12,365 nt of DNA, taken from contig CALCUQ010000359.1 in NCBI GenBank assembly GCA_937906795.1, positions 1 through 12,365 on the forward strand. The letters run 5' to 3'. Below the pieces are notes generated by a model. The model did not search any database, had not been told where the DNA came from, and saw only the letters and a list, made by a program, of their open reading frames with translations. The translations under genes were made by a program, and so were the position numbers. The DNA is from an uncultured Bacteroidales bacterium (GTDB lineage Bacteria; Bacteroidota; Bacteroidia; Bacteroidales; UBA932). This document shows, piece by piece, positions 1 to 5,765 of the stretch (position 1 is its first letter; each line of letters opens with the position of its first letter).

Positions 1-382
1 GTTGAGTATCAGTTCCAGAAAGTTCTTTTACATATTTTGCTGTTTCTGTTGCAATACCGCACATACGTTGGAAAATGTTCAAAGACAAACGTTCACCACG
101 CAAAAGTGTAGGGTATGTAGCCTCTATTTTTAGAATAACATCTCCTTTTTTTACTACATCTCCATCCTTAAAGTATGGGGTAAAGACTACATCACTCTGG
201 AAACGGTCAAAGACCATTTTTACAATCTCCAAACCAGATATAACTCCATCTTGCTTGGCTGTCATTGTAGCAACTCCATTTGTGCTTGCAGGAATAATGG
301 AATCTGTGGTAATATCTCCTGTATAGATATCTTCCTCTATTCCAAGATCAAGCATTTTGTTGATTAAGTTCTCGTATTGCAT
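1..382 (-). CDS. nadC: Quinolinate phosphoribosyltransferase (nicotinate-nucleotide pyrophosphorylase), 3' end cut by window edge
   Basis: NadC converts quinolinate and PRPP to nicotinate mononucleotide, CO2 and pyrophosphate, the step after NadB and NadA in de novo NAD synthesis in the cytoplasm. About 127 N-terminal codons are visible out of a family length near 280. The start is ATG at 382-380, giving MQYENLINKMLDLG. The family-typical GDITTDSIIP stretch is at residues 22-31. A lipoyl-like beta domain follows, and GERLSLNIFQRMCGIAT lies at about 96-112, a segment that helps form the quinolinate pocket. The gene starts 6 nt after the nadB stop with no terminator between, so the two are almost certainly cotranscribed, and translation may be coupled because there is no Shine-Dalgarno sequence. 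The catalytic C-terminal barrel lies outside the window, so integrity cannot be judged. Confidence 0.95.
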   Translation of the reverse strand, partial: MQYENLINKMLDLGIEEDIYTGDITTDSIIPASTNGVATMTAKQDGVISGLEIVKMVFDRFQSDVVFTPYFKDGDVVKKGDVILKIEATYPTLLRGERLSLNIFQRMCGIATETAKYVKELSGTDTQ

Positions 383-388
383 ATATCA

Positions 389-2014
389 TTAAAAATTAAA
401 ATAATTGCTGTTTACCGGAGCTGTGGTTATTTGCTCGCCAATTTTTTGTACAGAGTGTAACTCATATGCCTCATCTGTACAAGGATAATCTTCTCTATAA
501 TGTCCTCCTCTGCTCTCCTTACGCATTAAAGCCGGAGTCATAATTAAACGGGCTACATACAGCATACGTCTGGATGCCTCAATGTAATATTCACATTGTC
601 CATTAGCATTGCACTCTGCCTGAGCCTTCTGCAGATCATCCTCAAGTTGTGCAATCTGCTGCAATCCATTGGTAAGTTCTGCTTCTGTACGGATTATTCC
701 CGCACATGAATTCATTATCTGAGAAACCTCACTCTTGAGTTGCGCATATAATTGGGCATTGTTTTCATTCTTAACATACTGTTTTTCAAAAACAGGGAAA
801 GAATCACTACGCTCACACTTGGCACTGTCTTCTATAGCTCTGTTTGCAAATACCAGACACTCCAAAAGAGAGTTTGAAGCCAATCTGTTTGCACCCATTA
901 TACCTGTTGAAGCAACCTCACCACATACATACAAATGTTTGATATCTGTACAACCATTATAGTTTGAAAGTATACCTCCAACAGAATAGTGAGCAGCTGG
1001 TGCTACCGGAATTTCCTGTGTAAGATCATACCCATATTCCTTACATTTGGCATAAATTGTAGGGAAACGTTTTAATATCAACTTAGGATCTAGATGCTTA
1101 AGTGACAATATTACGTATGGCATATTATCCTTTTTCATCTGTTTGTATATAGAACGTGCCACAATATCCCTTGGAGCCAACTCTGCAAGCTCATGTATAG
1201 GAACCATAAACCTCTTGCCATCCTTGTTCAACAGATGAGCATGCTCTCCCCTTACTGCTTCACTTATAAGAAAAGCCTGAGAAGAATCTTTGCGGTATAA
1301 TCCAGAAGGATGGAACTGTATAAACTCCATATCCATTATACGGCATCCCGCTTTATATGCAATAGCTACACCATCTCCTATTGTTGTAAGTGGATTTGTT
1401 GTTCTGGAATATATGGCAGATGTTCCTCCCGATGTAAGAAAGACATTATTTGCATATAACAAGACCTCGCTTCCATTATTGTCTGATTGCAATTGAGGAT
1501 TCTCACTCCAGCATCGCACACCATAACATTTTCCATCTTTTACAAGTAAATCAAGCAACAATGTATTCTCATATATGCATATATTTTCCTGCGCCTGCGC
1601 CTTTGAGATTACAAATTCTGTAATCCATCGCCCTGTAGAATCTCCTCCTGCATGTAAAATACGCCTTTTGTGATGTCCACCCTCAAGTCCTAAAGCCAAT
1701 ACTCCGTTCTCTGTATCAAACTTCATATCATCGGCTATAATTTCCTTTATCCTGTGAGGACCTTCATTTACCAAAATATCCACAGAAGTCTCTTCACATA
1801 GGCCTCTTCCGGCAATGATTGTATCTGATTTGTGAATTTCGGGGTCATCGTCTTCTGATGTTACAGCTGCAATGCCACCCTGTGCATTAAAGGAGTTGCT
1901 TTCTCTGATAAAAGACTTGGTTATAACTGCCACACTCCCTTTCATTGACGCTTTATATGCGGCATATAATCCGGCAAGTCCACTGCCTACGACTATATAA
2001 TCAAATTTTCGCAT
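389..2014 (-). CDS. nadB: L-aspartate oxidase
   Basis: This FAD enzyme oxidises L-aspartate to iminoaspartate, which NadA condenses to quinolinate. In anaerobes of this type fumarate is a plausible electron acceptor (known for E. coli NadB; inferred here). The 541 aa match the roughly 540 aa of E. coli NadB. The FAD dinucleotide-binding GSGLAG is at residues 10-15 and NAQGG at 43-47. FIQFHPSGLY has His235, SEAVRGE is at 251-257, and PRD has Arg282. HYSVGGI has His342 and GANRLASNSLLE has Arg377. These align with the substrate-site residues His244, Arg290, His351 and Arg386 of E. coli NadB at a constant offset of 8-9. A C-terminal succinate-dehydrogenase-like helical domain follows. The gene has its own -7 box just upstream and leads into nadC 6 nt later. 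No nadA is adjacent on the upstream side. FrdA/SdhA is excluded by the NadB-specific motifs and the nadC neighbour. Confidence 0.97.
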   Translation of the reverse strand: MRKFDYIVVGSGLAGLYAAYKASMKGSVAVITKSFIRESNSFNAQGGIAAVTSEDDDPEIHKSDTIIAGRGLCEETSVDILVNEGPHRIKEIIADDMKFDTENGVLALGLEGGHHKRRILHAGGDSTGRWITEFVISKAQAQENICIYENTLLLDLLVKDGKCYGVRCWSENPQLQSDNNGSEVLLYANNVFLTSGGTSAIYSRTTNPLTTIGDGVAIAYKAGCRIMDMEFIQFHPSGLYRKDSSQAFLISEAVRGEHAHLLNKDGKRFMVPIHELAELAPRDIVARSIYKQMKKDNMPYVILSLKHLDPKLILKRFPTIYAKCKEYGYDLTQEIPVAPAAHYSVGGILSNYNGCTDIKHLYVCGEVASTGIMGANRLASNSLLECLVFANRAIEDSAKCERSDSFPVFEKQYVKNENNAQLYAQLKSEVSQIMNSCAGIIRTEAELTNGLQQIAQLEDDLQKAQAECNANGQCEYYIEASRRMLYVARLIMTPALMRKESRGGHYREDYPCTDEAYELHSVQKIGEQITTAPVNSNYFNF

Positions 2015-2039
2015 GTTACATATTAATTATAACTCATTA

Positions 2040-2047
2040 CAAAGTTA
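2040..2047 (-). promoter_or_regulatory. Bacteroidota-type -7 box for nadB-nadC
   Basis: On the minus strand the sequence reads TAACTTTG, a perfect match to the Bacteroidota -7 consensus TAnnTTTG. It lies 25 nt before the nadB ATG and just after the terminator of the preceding gene, where a promoter is expected. I see no clear TTTG -33 element at the usual 19-21 nt spacing. The same octamer occurs upstream of two other genes in this window. Confidence 0.55.
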
Positions 2048-2079
2048 TATTTTTTTTGAAAAAATCTTCTCTCTTTAGT

Positions 2080-2131
2080 AAAAAAATCATGGCATATATA
2101 CGGTTATTTTTTATACCGCACACATGCCATG
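2080..2131 (-). terminator. Intrinsic terminator after the outer-membrane protein gene
   Basis: Two 17-nt arms at 2088-2104 and 2115-2131 flank a 10-nt loop. In minus-strand RNA all 17 positions pair, three of them as G-U wobbles, and the stem is followed by seven U residues (2080-2086). In plus-strand RNA the same three positions are A-C mismatches, so the structure works for leftward transcription only. It sits 23 nt beyond the stop of the 2154-2621 gene and insulates nadB from it. Confidence 0.85.
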
Positions 2132-2153
2132 TTACTAACTGTTATTCCTATAT

Positions 2154-2621
2154 TTAGAATACAAATCTCACACCTGCAGCAAAACCGGTCCAGTCAAAAA
2201 ACACTCCTTGAGTAAAATAAAGCCCCGGTCTGTAATCAATGGAAACAACCAAAGGTGTGTTTGCAAATTCATATTGTACGCCACCTTGAGCCAAAACTCC
2301 TATTTGAAACTCATCTGACAATGTTCTCCACATACGGGCACCCATACCAACTCCACCTCCAACATACCATTTGAACTGTCCGGAATAAGATGAATTGATA
2401 TCAAACATCCATTGATATGTTCCTGCAGCCAAAAAGCCATATCTGTTTATACCTAATGTAGCCTCCACTCTGTTCATTGGTGCGACATATCTCTGATAAG
2501 ATGCCTCTACACCCCATCCGCCTCTTATACCCAAAGCGTTTCTTTCGCCATTGATATTCTGTGCTTGTGAAGTAATTGCTATGCAAAAAATTGCAGCCAA
2601 TAATAAAAATACTCTCTTCAT
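2154..2621 (-). CDS. Small outer-membrane beta-barrel-like protein
   Basis: The 155 aa start with a clear Sec signal peptide: Lys-Arg, then a hydrophobic core and a likely cut after the SQA at residues 18-20. The mature part of about 135 residues is rich in alternating polar and aromatic/hydrophobic stretches with many Gly and Tyr residues, for example the YVGGGVGMGARMW region. It ends in GVRFVF, an aromatic terminal residue typical of the beta-signal recognised by the BAM machinery. This fits a small OmpX/OmpW-sized barrel of about eight strands, but I cannot name a family with certainty and the substrate or role is unknown. The start is 19 nt after the stop of the C_GCAxxG_C_C gene, so cotranscription is likely, and a strong terminator follows the stop. 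Confidence 0.8.
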   Translation of the reverse strand: MKRVFLLLAAIFCIAITSQAQNINGERNALGIRGGWGVEASYQRYVAPMNRVEATLGINRYGFLAAGTYQWMFDINSSYSGQFKWYVGGGVGMGARMWRTLSDEFQIGVLAQGGVQYEFANTPLVVSIDYRPGLYFTQGVFFDWTGFAAGVRFVF

Positions 2622-2640
2622 ATATAATAAATTTTAATAA

Positions 2641-3144
2641 TTATTCTATTGTTTTAAGATACTCTCCAAATATTCTTGCAGCAGTTGCCACCATTTCGCT
2701 ACATGGTCTTTTTTTATAGTACTCAGGTGTTCTCTCCTGCGGTTGGGTTGGGGCCCCTACCCCTGTTACAGGTTGTCCTGCGCGTGAACTGCTTCTTGGT
2801 TTTAAGCCCAAAAGTTCTGCACAAACCAATGTGCCGTTCACTTTTTTAAACTCAGAGGCCAGATTCTGAACAATCTGATAATTGTAACCTTTACCTTCTG
2901 CATTTTTGGGATCTGTACATCCTGTCTGCAATCCTGCCAGAAGAAACATACCGCATGCTGCTCCACAAGTCTCTCTCATTCTTCCAATCCCCGCACCAAA
3001 AGATGCTGACATTTTTAAAGATTGCTCAAAAGTAAACCCATATATATCTGCATAAGCTGCCACTACACTTTGAGAACAATTATAGCCCTCTTTAAACAAA
3101 CTTATTGCCTTTTCTACTCTTTCATCAACATTTATACTGTTCAT
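2641..3144 (-). CDS. C_GCAxxG_C_C family putative redox protein
   Basis: This 167-aa soluble protein has the cysteine layout of the C_GCAxxG_C_C family (TIGR01909/PF09719), a putative redox-active or metal-binding family of unknown reaction. The cysteines are Cys23 in YNCSQSV, Cys60 and Cys64 in ETCGAACGMFLLAG, Cys108 in VCAELLG and Cys148 in KKRPCSEMV, with an extra Cys76. No signal peptide is visible, so it is probably cytoplasmic. Between Cys108 and Cys148 lies a Pro/Gln/Ser-rich stretch (about 116-139) encoded by DNA clearly richer in G+C than its surroundings and containing palindromes; see findings. A -7 box lies upstream, and the beta-barrel gene follows 19 nt after the stop. Confidence 0.85.
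   Translation of the reverse strand: MNSINVDERVEKAISLFKEGYNCSQSVVAAYADIYGFTFEQSLKMSASFGAGIGRMRETCGAACGMFLLAGLQTGCTDPKNAEGKGYNYQIVQNLASEFKKVNGTLVCAELLGLKPRSSSRAGQPVTGVGAPTQPQERTPEYYKKRPCSEMVATAARIFGEYLKTIE
2745..2772. repeat. Two adjacent near-palindromes in a GC-rich patch inside a CDS
   Basis: Positions 2745-2762 (GGGTTGGGGCCCCTACCC) form an 18-bp near-palindrome with one mismatched pair per half-site axis. Positions 2762-2772 (CCTGTTACAGG) form a second palindrome around one central base. They lie in the coding sequence for the loop between Cys108 and Cys148 of the C_GCAxxG_C_C protein, where the surrounding DNA is AT-rich. Function is unknown; they may simply reflect codon choice in a Pro/Gly-rich loop. 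Confidence 0.5.
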
Positions 3145-3178
3145 ATTTTATCCATACTTAATTAAAAAGACATCTATA

Positions 3179-3186
3179 CAAATATA
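3179..3186 (-). promoter_or_regulatory. Candidate -7 box for the C_GCAxxG_C_C / barrel gene pair
   Basis: The minus strand reads TATATTTG, matching TAnnTTTG, 34 nt upstream of the ATG at 3144. The -33 region is only T-rich. A competing match (TAATTTTG, 3251-3258) lies about 70 nt further upstream and would give a leader near 100 nt. Either or both could be used. Confidence 0.4.
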
Positions 3187-3307
3187 CTTAATTATTCAAT
3201 AGAAAAACATACTCTTGCCAGATAATATCCAATTATTTCTCCAAACTGTCCAAAATTAACAAATTTTTAACTTTCATTATCTCTACAGACATATCCCGTT
3301 TATTATC

Positions 3308-3338
3308 AAAAAAAGCTGCCTGTGCGGGGCAGCTTTTT
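3308..3338 (-). terminator. Intrinsic terminator downstream of the patatin gene
   Basis: A GC-rich stem (GCTGCC / GGCAGC, 3315-3320 with 3328-3333) with a 7-nt loop is extended by five A-U pairs and followed by seven U residues on the minus strand. On the plus strand the U tract is five, so weak rightward activity is possible, but no plus-strand gene ends here. It is about 140 nt past the patatin stop, which is rather far for that gene's own terminator. Confidence 0.85.
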
Positions 3339-3406
3339 CCAAATAACAAAAAACCTATCTATAAATTAATAGAAATAAGTACAAGAAATAAAATGGTTTT
3401 CTTATC

Positions 3407-3430
3407 AAAGTATTACAAATATAATACTTT
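3407..3430. repeat. 9-bp perfect inverted repeat overlapping a -7-like box
   Basis: The arms AAAGTATTA (3407-3415) and TAATACTTT (3422-3430) flank a 6-nt spacer. On the minus strand the spacer and neighbouring bases read TATATTTG (3416-3423), a TAnnTTTG match, with CTTG at 3445-3448 placed 21 nt upstream as a possible -33 element. It could be an operator, or just an AT-rich hairpin in the patatin 3' untranslated region. Confidence 0.4.
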
Positions 3431-3480
3431 TTTATCTCTTAAAACAAGTTTTATGTTAAAAAAATCAAAATTTTTTCAAA

Positions 3481-4329
3481 TTAAATATAGTCTTCCAGAT
3501 TATACTCCAACCCTTCTGTATACAATTCATTAAGTTTTTGAGTATCTTTTTCTGCTCTTGAAACTTTCATTGGAGCCTTTGGCCTAATCACTATAGCCCT
3601 GCCCTGCTCTTCCAGTTCATCTATCAGATCCATAGCCCTGTTATACCTTTGAGCTCTTCCCCTTAGGGCTTCTCTTAATTTAGGATATTTTGAATATACA
3701 AAAAACGGCAACCAAACCTTTTTCAAGGGTTTTCTGTATCCTTTTGGCCTTGTCAGAACTATAACAAACTTTTCAAATCCTTTATCTATAAGGTATTGTA
3801 TAGGCACCGCATCACATACTCCCCCATCGAGCATAGGCTTACCATCAAGATAGGTTATTGGATTTGAAAATGGCAGCGTACAGGATGCCATACATGCTTT
3901 CAAAAGTCTCTCTCCATCTTTATACTCTTCCACATACTCCGCTTTGCCTGTAATGCAGTTGCTTACCACCATCACAAACTTTTGGCCGCTGTTAAAATAT
4001 GCATCCCAATCAAATGGATAATATTTGTCGGGATACTCATAAAAAAGGAACTGCAGATCAAACAATCCTCTACCCTTAAAGAAACTTTTAAGGCCTACAT
4101 AAGGTCTTATCTTTGGGAGCTCCACATTACTGAAATATGACCTTCCCTTTTGCTTGGAAACATATGAAAGTCCGTTACTTGCACCGGCAGAAACTCCTAT
4201 GATATACGGGAATTTTATATTGTTTGTCAAAAAATTGTCGAGTATTCCTGCCGTAAAAACACCCCTCATTCCTCCCCCTTCCAATAATAGAGGATATTGG
4301 CTTAAAACATTTTTCTTATTACTGTCCAT
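3481..4329 (-). CDS. Patatin-like phospholipase, YjjU/RssA type
   Basis: This predicted serine lipid acyl hydrolase uses a Ser-Asp dyad. The oxyanion-hole motif GGGMRG is at residues 18-23, the nucleophile elbow GVSAG at 45-49 with Ser47, and the catalytic Asp168 lies in DGG (168-170). The opening LLLEGGGMRGVFTAGILDNF and the length of 282 aa match bacterial YjjU-like proteins rather than the longer outer-membrane secreted patatins (PlpD), since there is no signal peptide and no barrel domain. It is probably cytoplasmic, with phospholipid or lysophospholipid substrate inferred. The start at 4329 is the only Met before the GGG motif. It is divergent from the AKR gene over 72 bp. A TAATTTTA sequence at 4337-4344 is a one-mismatch -7 box, but too close to the ATG to be sure. 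Confidence 0.93.
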   Translation of the reverse strand: MDSNKKNVLSQYPLLLEGGGMRGVFTAGILDNFLTNNIKFPYIIGVSAGASNGLSYVSKQKGRSYFSNVELPKIRPYVGLKSFFKGRGLFDLQFLFYEYPDKYYPFDWDAYFNSGQKFVMVVSNCITGKAEYVEEYKDGERLLKACMASCTLPFSNPITYLDGKPMLDGGVCDAVPIQYLIDKGFEKFVIVLTRPKGYRKPLKKVWLPFFVYSKYPKLREALRGRAQRYNRAMDLIDELEEQGRAIVIRPKAPMKVSRAEKDTQKLNELYTEGLEYNLEDYI

Positions 4330-4331
4330 AA

Positions 4332-4364
4332 TGTGGTAAAATTACTAAAATTATCCTAACTTTG
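4332..4364 (+). promoter_or_regulatory. Promoter for the AKR-serine hydrolase pair
   Basis: TAACTTTG at 4357-4364 is a perfect TAnnTTTG -7 box. TGTG at 4332-4335, 21 nt upstream, is a one-mismatch -33 element (consensus TTTG). The expected start is near 4370, giving a leader of roughly 30 nt before the ATG at 4402. The site lies in the 72-bp divergent region shared with the patatin gene. Confidence 0.6.
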
Positions 4365-4401
4365 GAATTTAATGCAAATTATAAACAATCTTATTTGATA
4401 T

Positions 4402-5763
4402 ATGGATCAAAACGGTAAAAACATTTCACGCAGAAAGGCCATAAAATATCTGGGCTTTGGTGTTATTGCTGCTGCAGGAGCATACGCAATTGCAAAAAGC
4501 GATCTTTTTGGTGAAAAAATAAAACAAGAGGCAGCTAATGGTACTCTAAAAATGGAGACCAGAAAAGATAATGCAACCGGAAAAGAGGTGTCTTTACTTG
4601 GTTATGGCTGTATGAGATTCCCAACATACGAAACTGGCGAAAAAGACAGTAGAGGACGTGCCATTAAAGCAATAGACATGGAACAATCTCAGGCATTGAT
4701 TGACTATGCTTATGCAAATGGTATCAATTATTATGACACTGCTTACAATTACCATAACGGAAAATCTGGCGAAGCAATAGGCAAATTCCTTAGCAAATAT
4801 CCAAGAGAGAGTTATTTTCTTGCCAACAAAATGCCAACCTGGCTTATTGATTCTCCAAGCAAACCAAAACAATTGTTTGAAGAGCAATTGCAAAAATGTG
4901 GCGTAGAGTATTTTGACTATTATTTGTTGCACGCACTATCCAGCCAAAAGGCATATGATACAGCGTACGAGGAAAATAAAGGTTATGAGTACCTTGCAAA
5001 AGAGAAAGAGGCCGGAAGGATAAAAAGACTTGGATTCTCTTTCCATGGCGATGAAGCTTTCTTTGATTACCTTATAGACAAACATCCGTGGGACTTTGTA
5101 TTGTTGCAAATCAACTACATAGACTGGAAGGAACAAAATGCGGAATATTTCTACAATCAATTGGAAAAGAGAGGTATCCAATGTATGATTATGGAGCCGC
5201 TTAAAGGTGGTTCTCTTGCAAACCTTACCCCTGATGCAAATGAAATTCTTAAAAATGTTAATCCCGACAATTCAATTGCATCTTGGGCATTCAGATATGC
5301 AGGCTCTCTTCCATCTGTACTTACAATTCTCAGTGGCATGACCAAGATGGAGCATTTGCAGGACAACCTAAAGACATTCAGTAATTTCAAACCTCTTAGC
5401 GAGCAAGAAAGACAAGCACTTGCACAAGCTATTGAAGAGTATAACAGATACAAACAGATTGGATGTACAGATTGCAAATATTGTATGCCTTGCAGATTTG
5501 GAGTAGATATTCCGGCTGTTTTTGCAGCATACAACAAATGTGTAAAAGAGAGTAATATCCCGGATTTGTCTGATAAGGGCAGCAGCAAATTCAAGAAAAA
5601 GAAAAAAGCATTCCTTGCTACCTACAAGAATATGGTGCCAGAGGGTGCCAGAGCAGACAAGTGTATAGAGTGTGGCAGATGTAAACCTATATGCCCTCAG
5701 AAACTTGATATCCCTAAATTGATTATAGATATCAAGAAACTTGTAAAAGAGCTTGAAGGTTAA
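4402..5763 (+). CDS. Tat-signal aldo/keto reductase with C-terminal 4Fe-4S ferredoxin domain
   Basis: The 453-aa protein has three parts. The N-terminus has a twin-arginine signal-like SRRKAIK (residues 9-15) followed by a hydrophobic run to about residue 31. An aldo/keto reductase barrel spans roughly 61-330. The standard AKR tetrad appears intact: Asp112 and Tyr117 in DTAYNY, Lys143 in ANKMP and His177 in LLHAL. The C-terminus carries Cys355-x2-Cys358-x2-Cys361-x2-Cys364 and Cys421-x2-Cys424-x2-Cys427-x3-Cys431 followed by Pro, plus Cys380, typical of two 4Fe-4S clusters. AKR-ferredoxin fusions are common in anaerobes, with unknown substrates. A Tat-type leader implies export of the folded cofactor-loaded enzyme, which is unusual for a nicotinamide-dependent reductase. 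The leader could instead be an uncleaved anchor. The gene has its own promoter, and the serine hydrolase follows 2 nt after the stop. Confidence 0.92.
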   Translation: MDQNGKNISRRKAIKYLGFGVIAAAGAYAIAKSDLFGEKIKQEAANGTLKMETRKDNATGKEVSLLGYGCMRFPTYETGEKDSRGRAIKAIDMEQSQALIDYAYANGINYYDTAYNYHNGKSGEAIGKFLSKYPRESYFLANKMPTWLIDSPSKPKQLFEEQLQKCGVEYFDYYLLHALSSQKAYDTAYEENKGYEYLAKEKEAGRIKRLGFSFHGDEAFFDYLIDKHPWDFVLLQINYIDWKEQNAEYFYNQLEKRGIQCMIMEPLKGGSLANLTPDANEILKNVNPDNSIASWAFRYAGSLPSVLTILSGMTKMEHLQDNLKTFSNFKPLSEQERQALAQAIEEYNRYKQIGCTDCKYCMPCRFGVDIPAVFAAYNKCVKESNIPDLSDKGSSKFKKKKKAFLATYKNMVPEGARADKCIECGRCKPICPQKLDIPKLIIDIKKLVKELEG

Positions 5764-5765
5764 CA

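Larger units (their letters stand above)
3145..3480. other. 336-bp intergenic region with promoter boxes, terminator and inverted repeat
   Basis: This very AT-rich stretch lies between the stop of the patatin gene and the start of the C_GCAxxG_C_C gene, both read leftward. It has a strong terminator at 3308-3338, an inverted repeat at 3407-3430, and three minus-strand matches to TAnnTTTG at 3416-3423, 3251-3258 and 3179-3186. No convincing protein gene is present. The part between 3416 and 3308 has the layout of a short transcription unit (promoter-like box, about 100 nt, terminator), but this is speculative. Confidence 0.6.

Noticed and set aside
75..326. Plus-strand open frame of 83 codons near the left edge
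   Set aside because: It lies antisense to nadC, whose translated product is clearly recognisable.
3233..3292. A 19-codon minus-strand open frame (ATG at 3292) right after the 3308-3338 terminator
   Set aside because: It is very short and AT-rich, has no ribosome site or recognisable motif, and a -7-like box lies inside it. Chance is the simplest explanation.
3460..3480. A/T hairpin immediately after the patatin stop as its terminator
   Set aside because: The stem is only about seven A-U pairs with no G-C pair, too weak to call. The GC stem at 3308-3338 is a better terminator.
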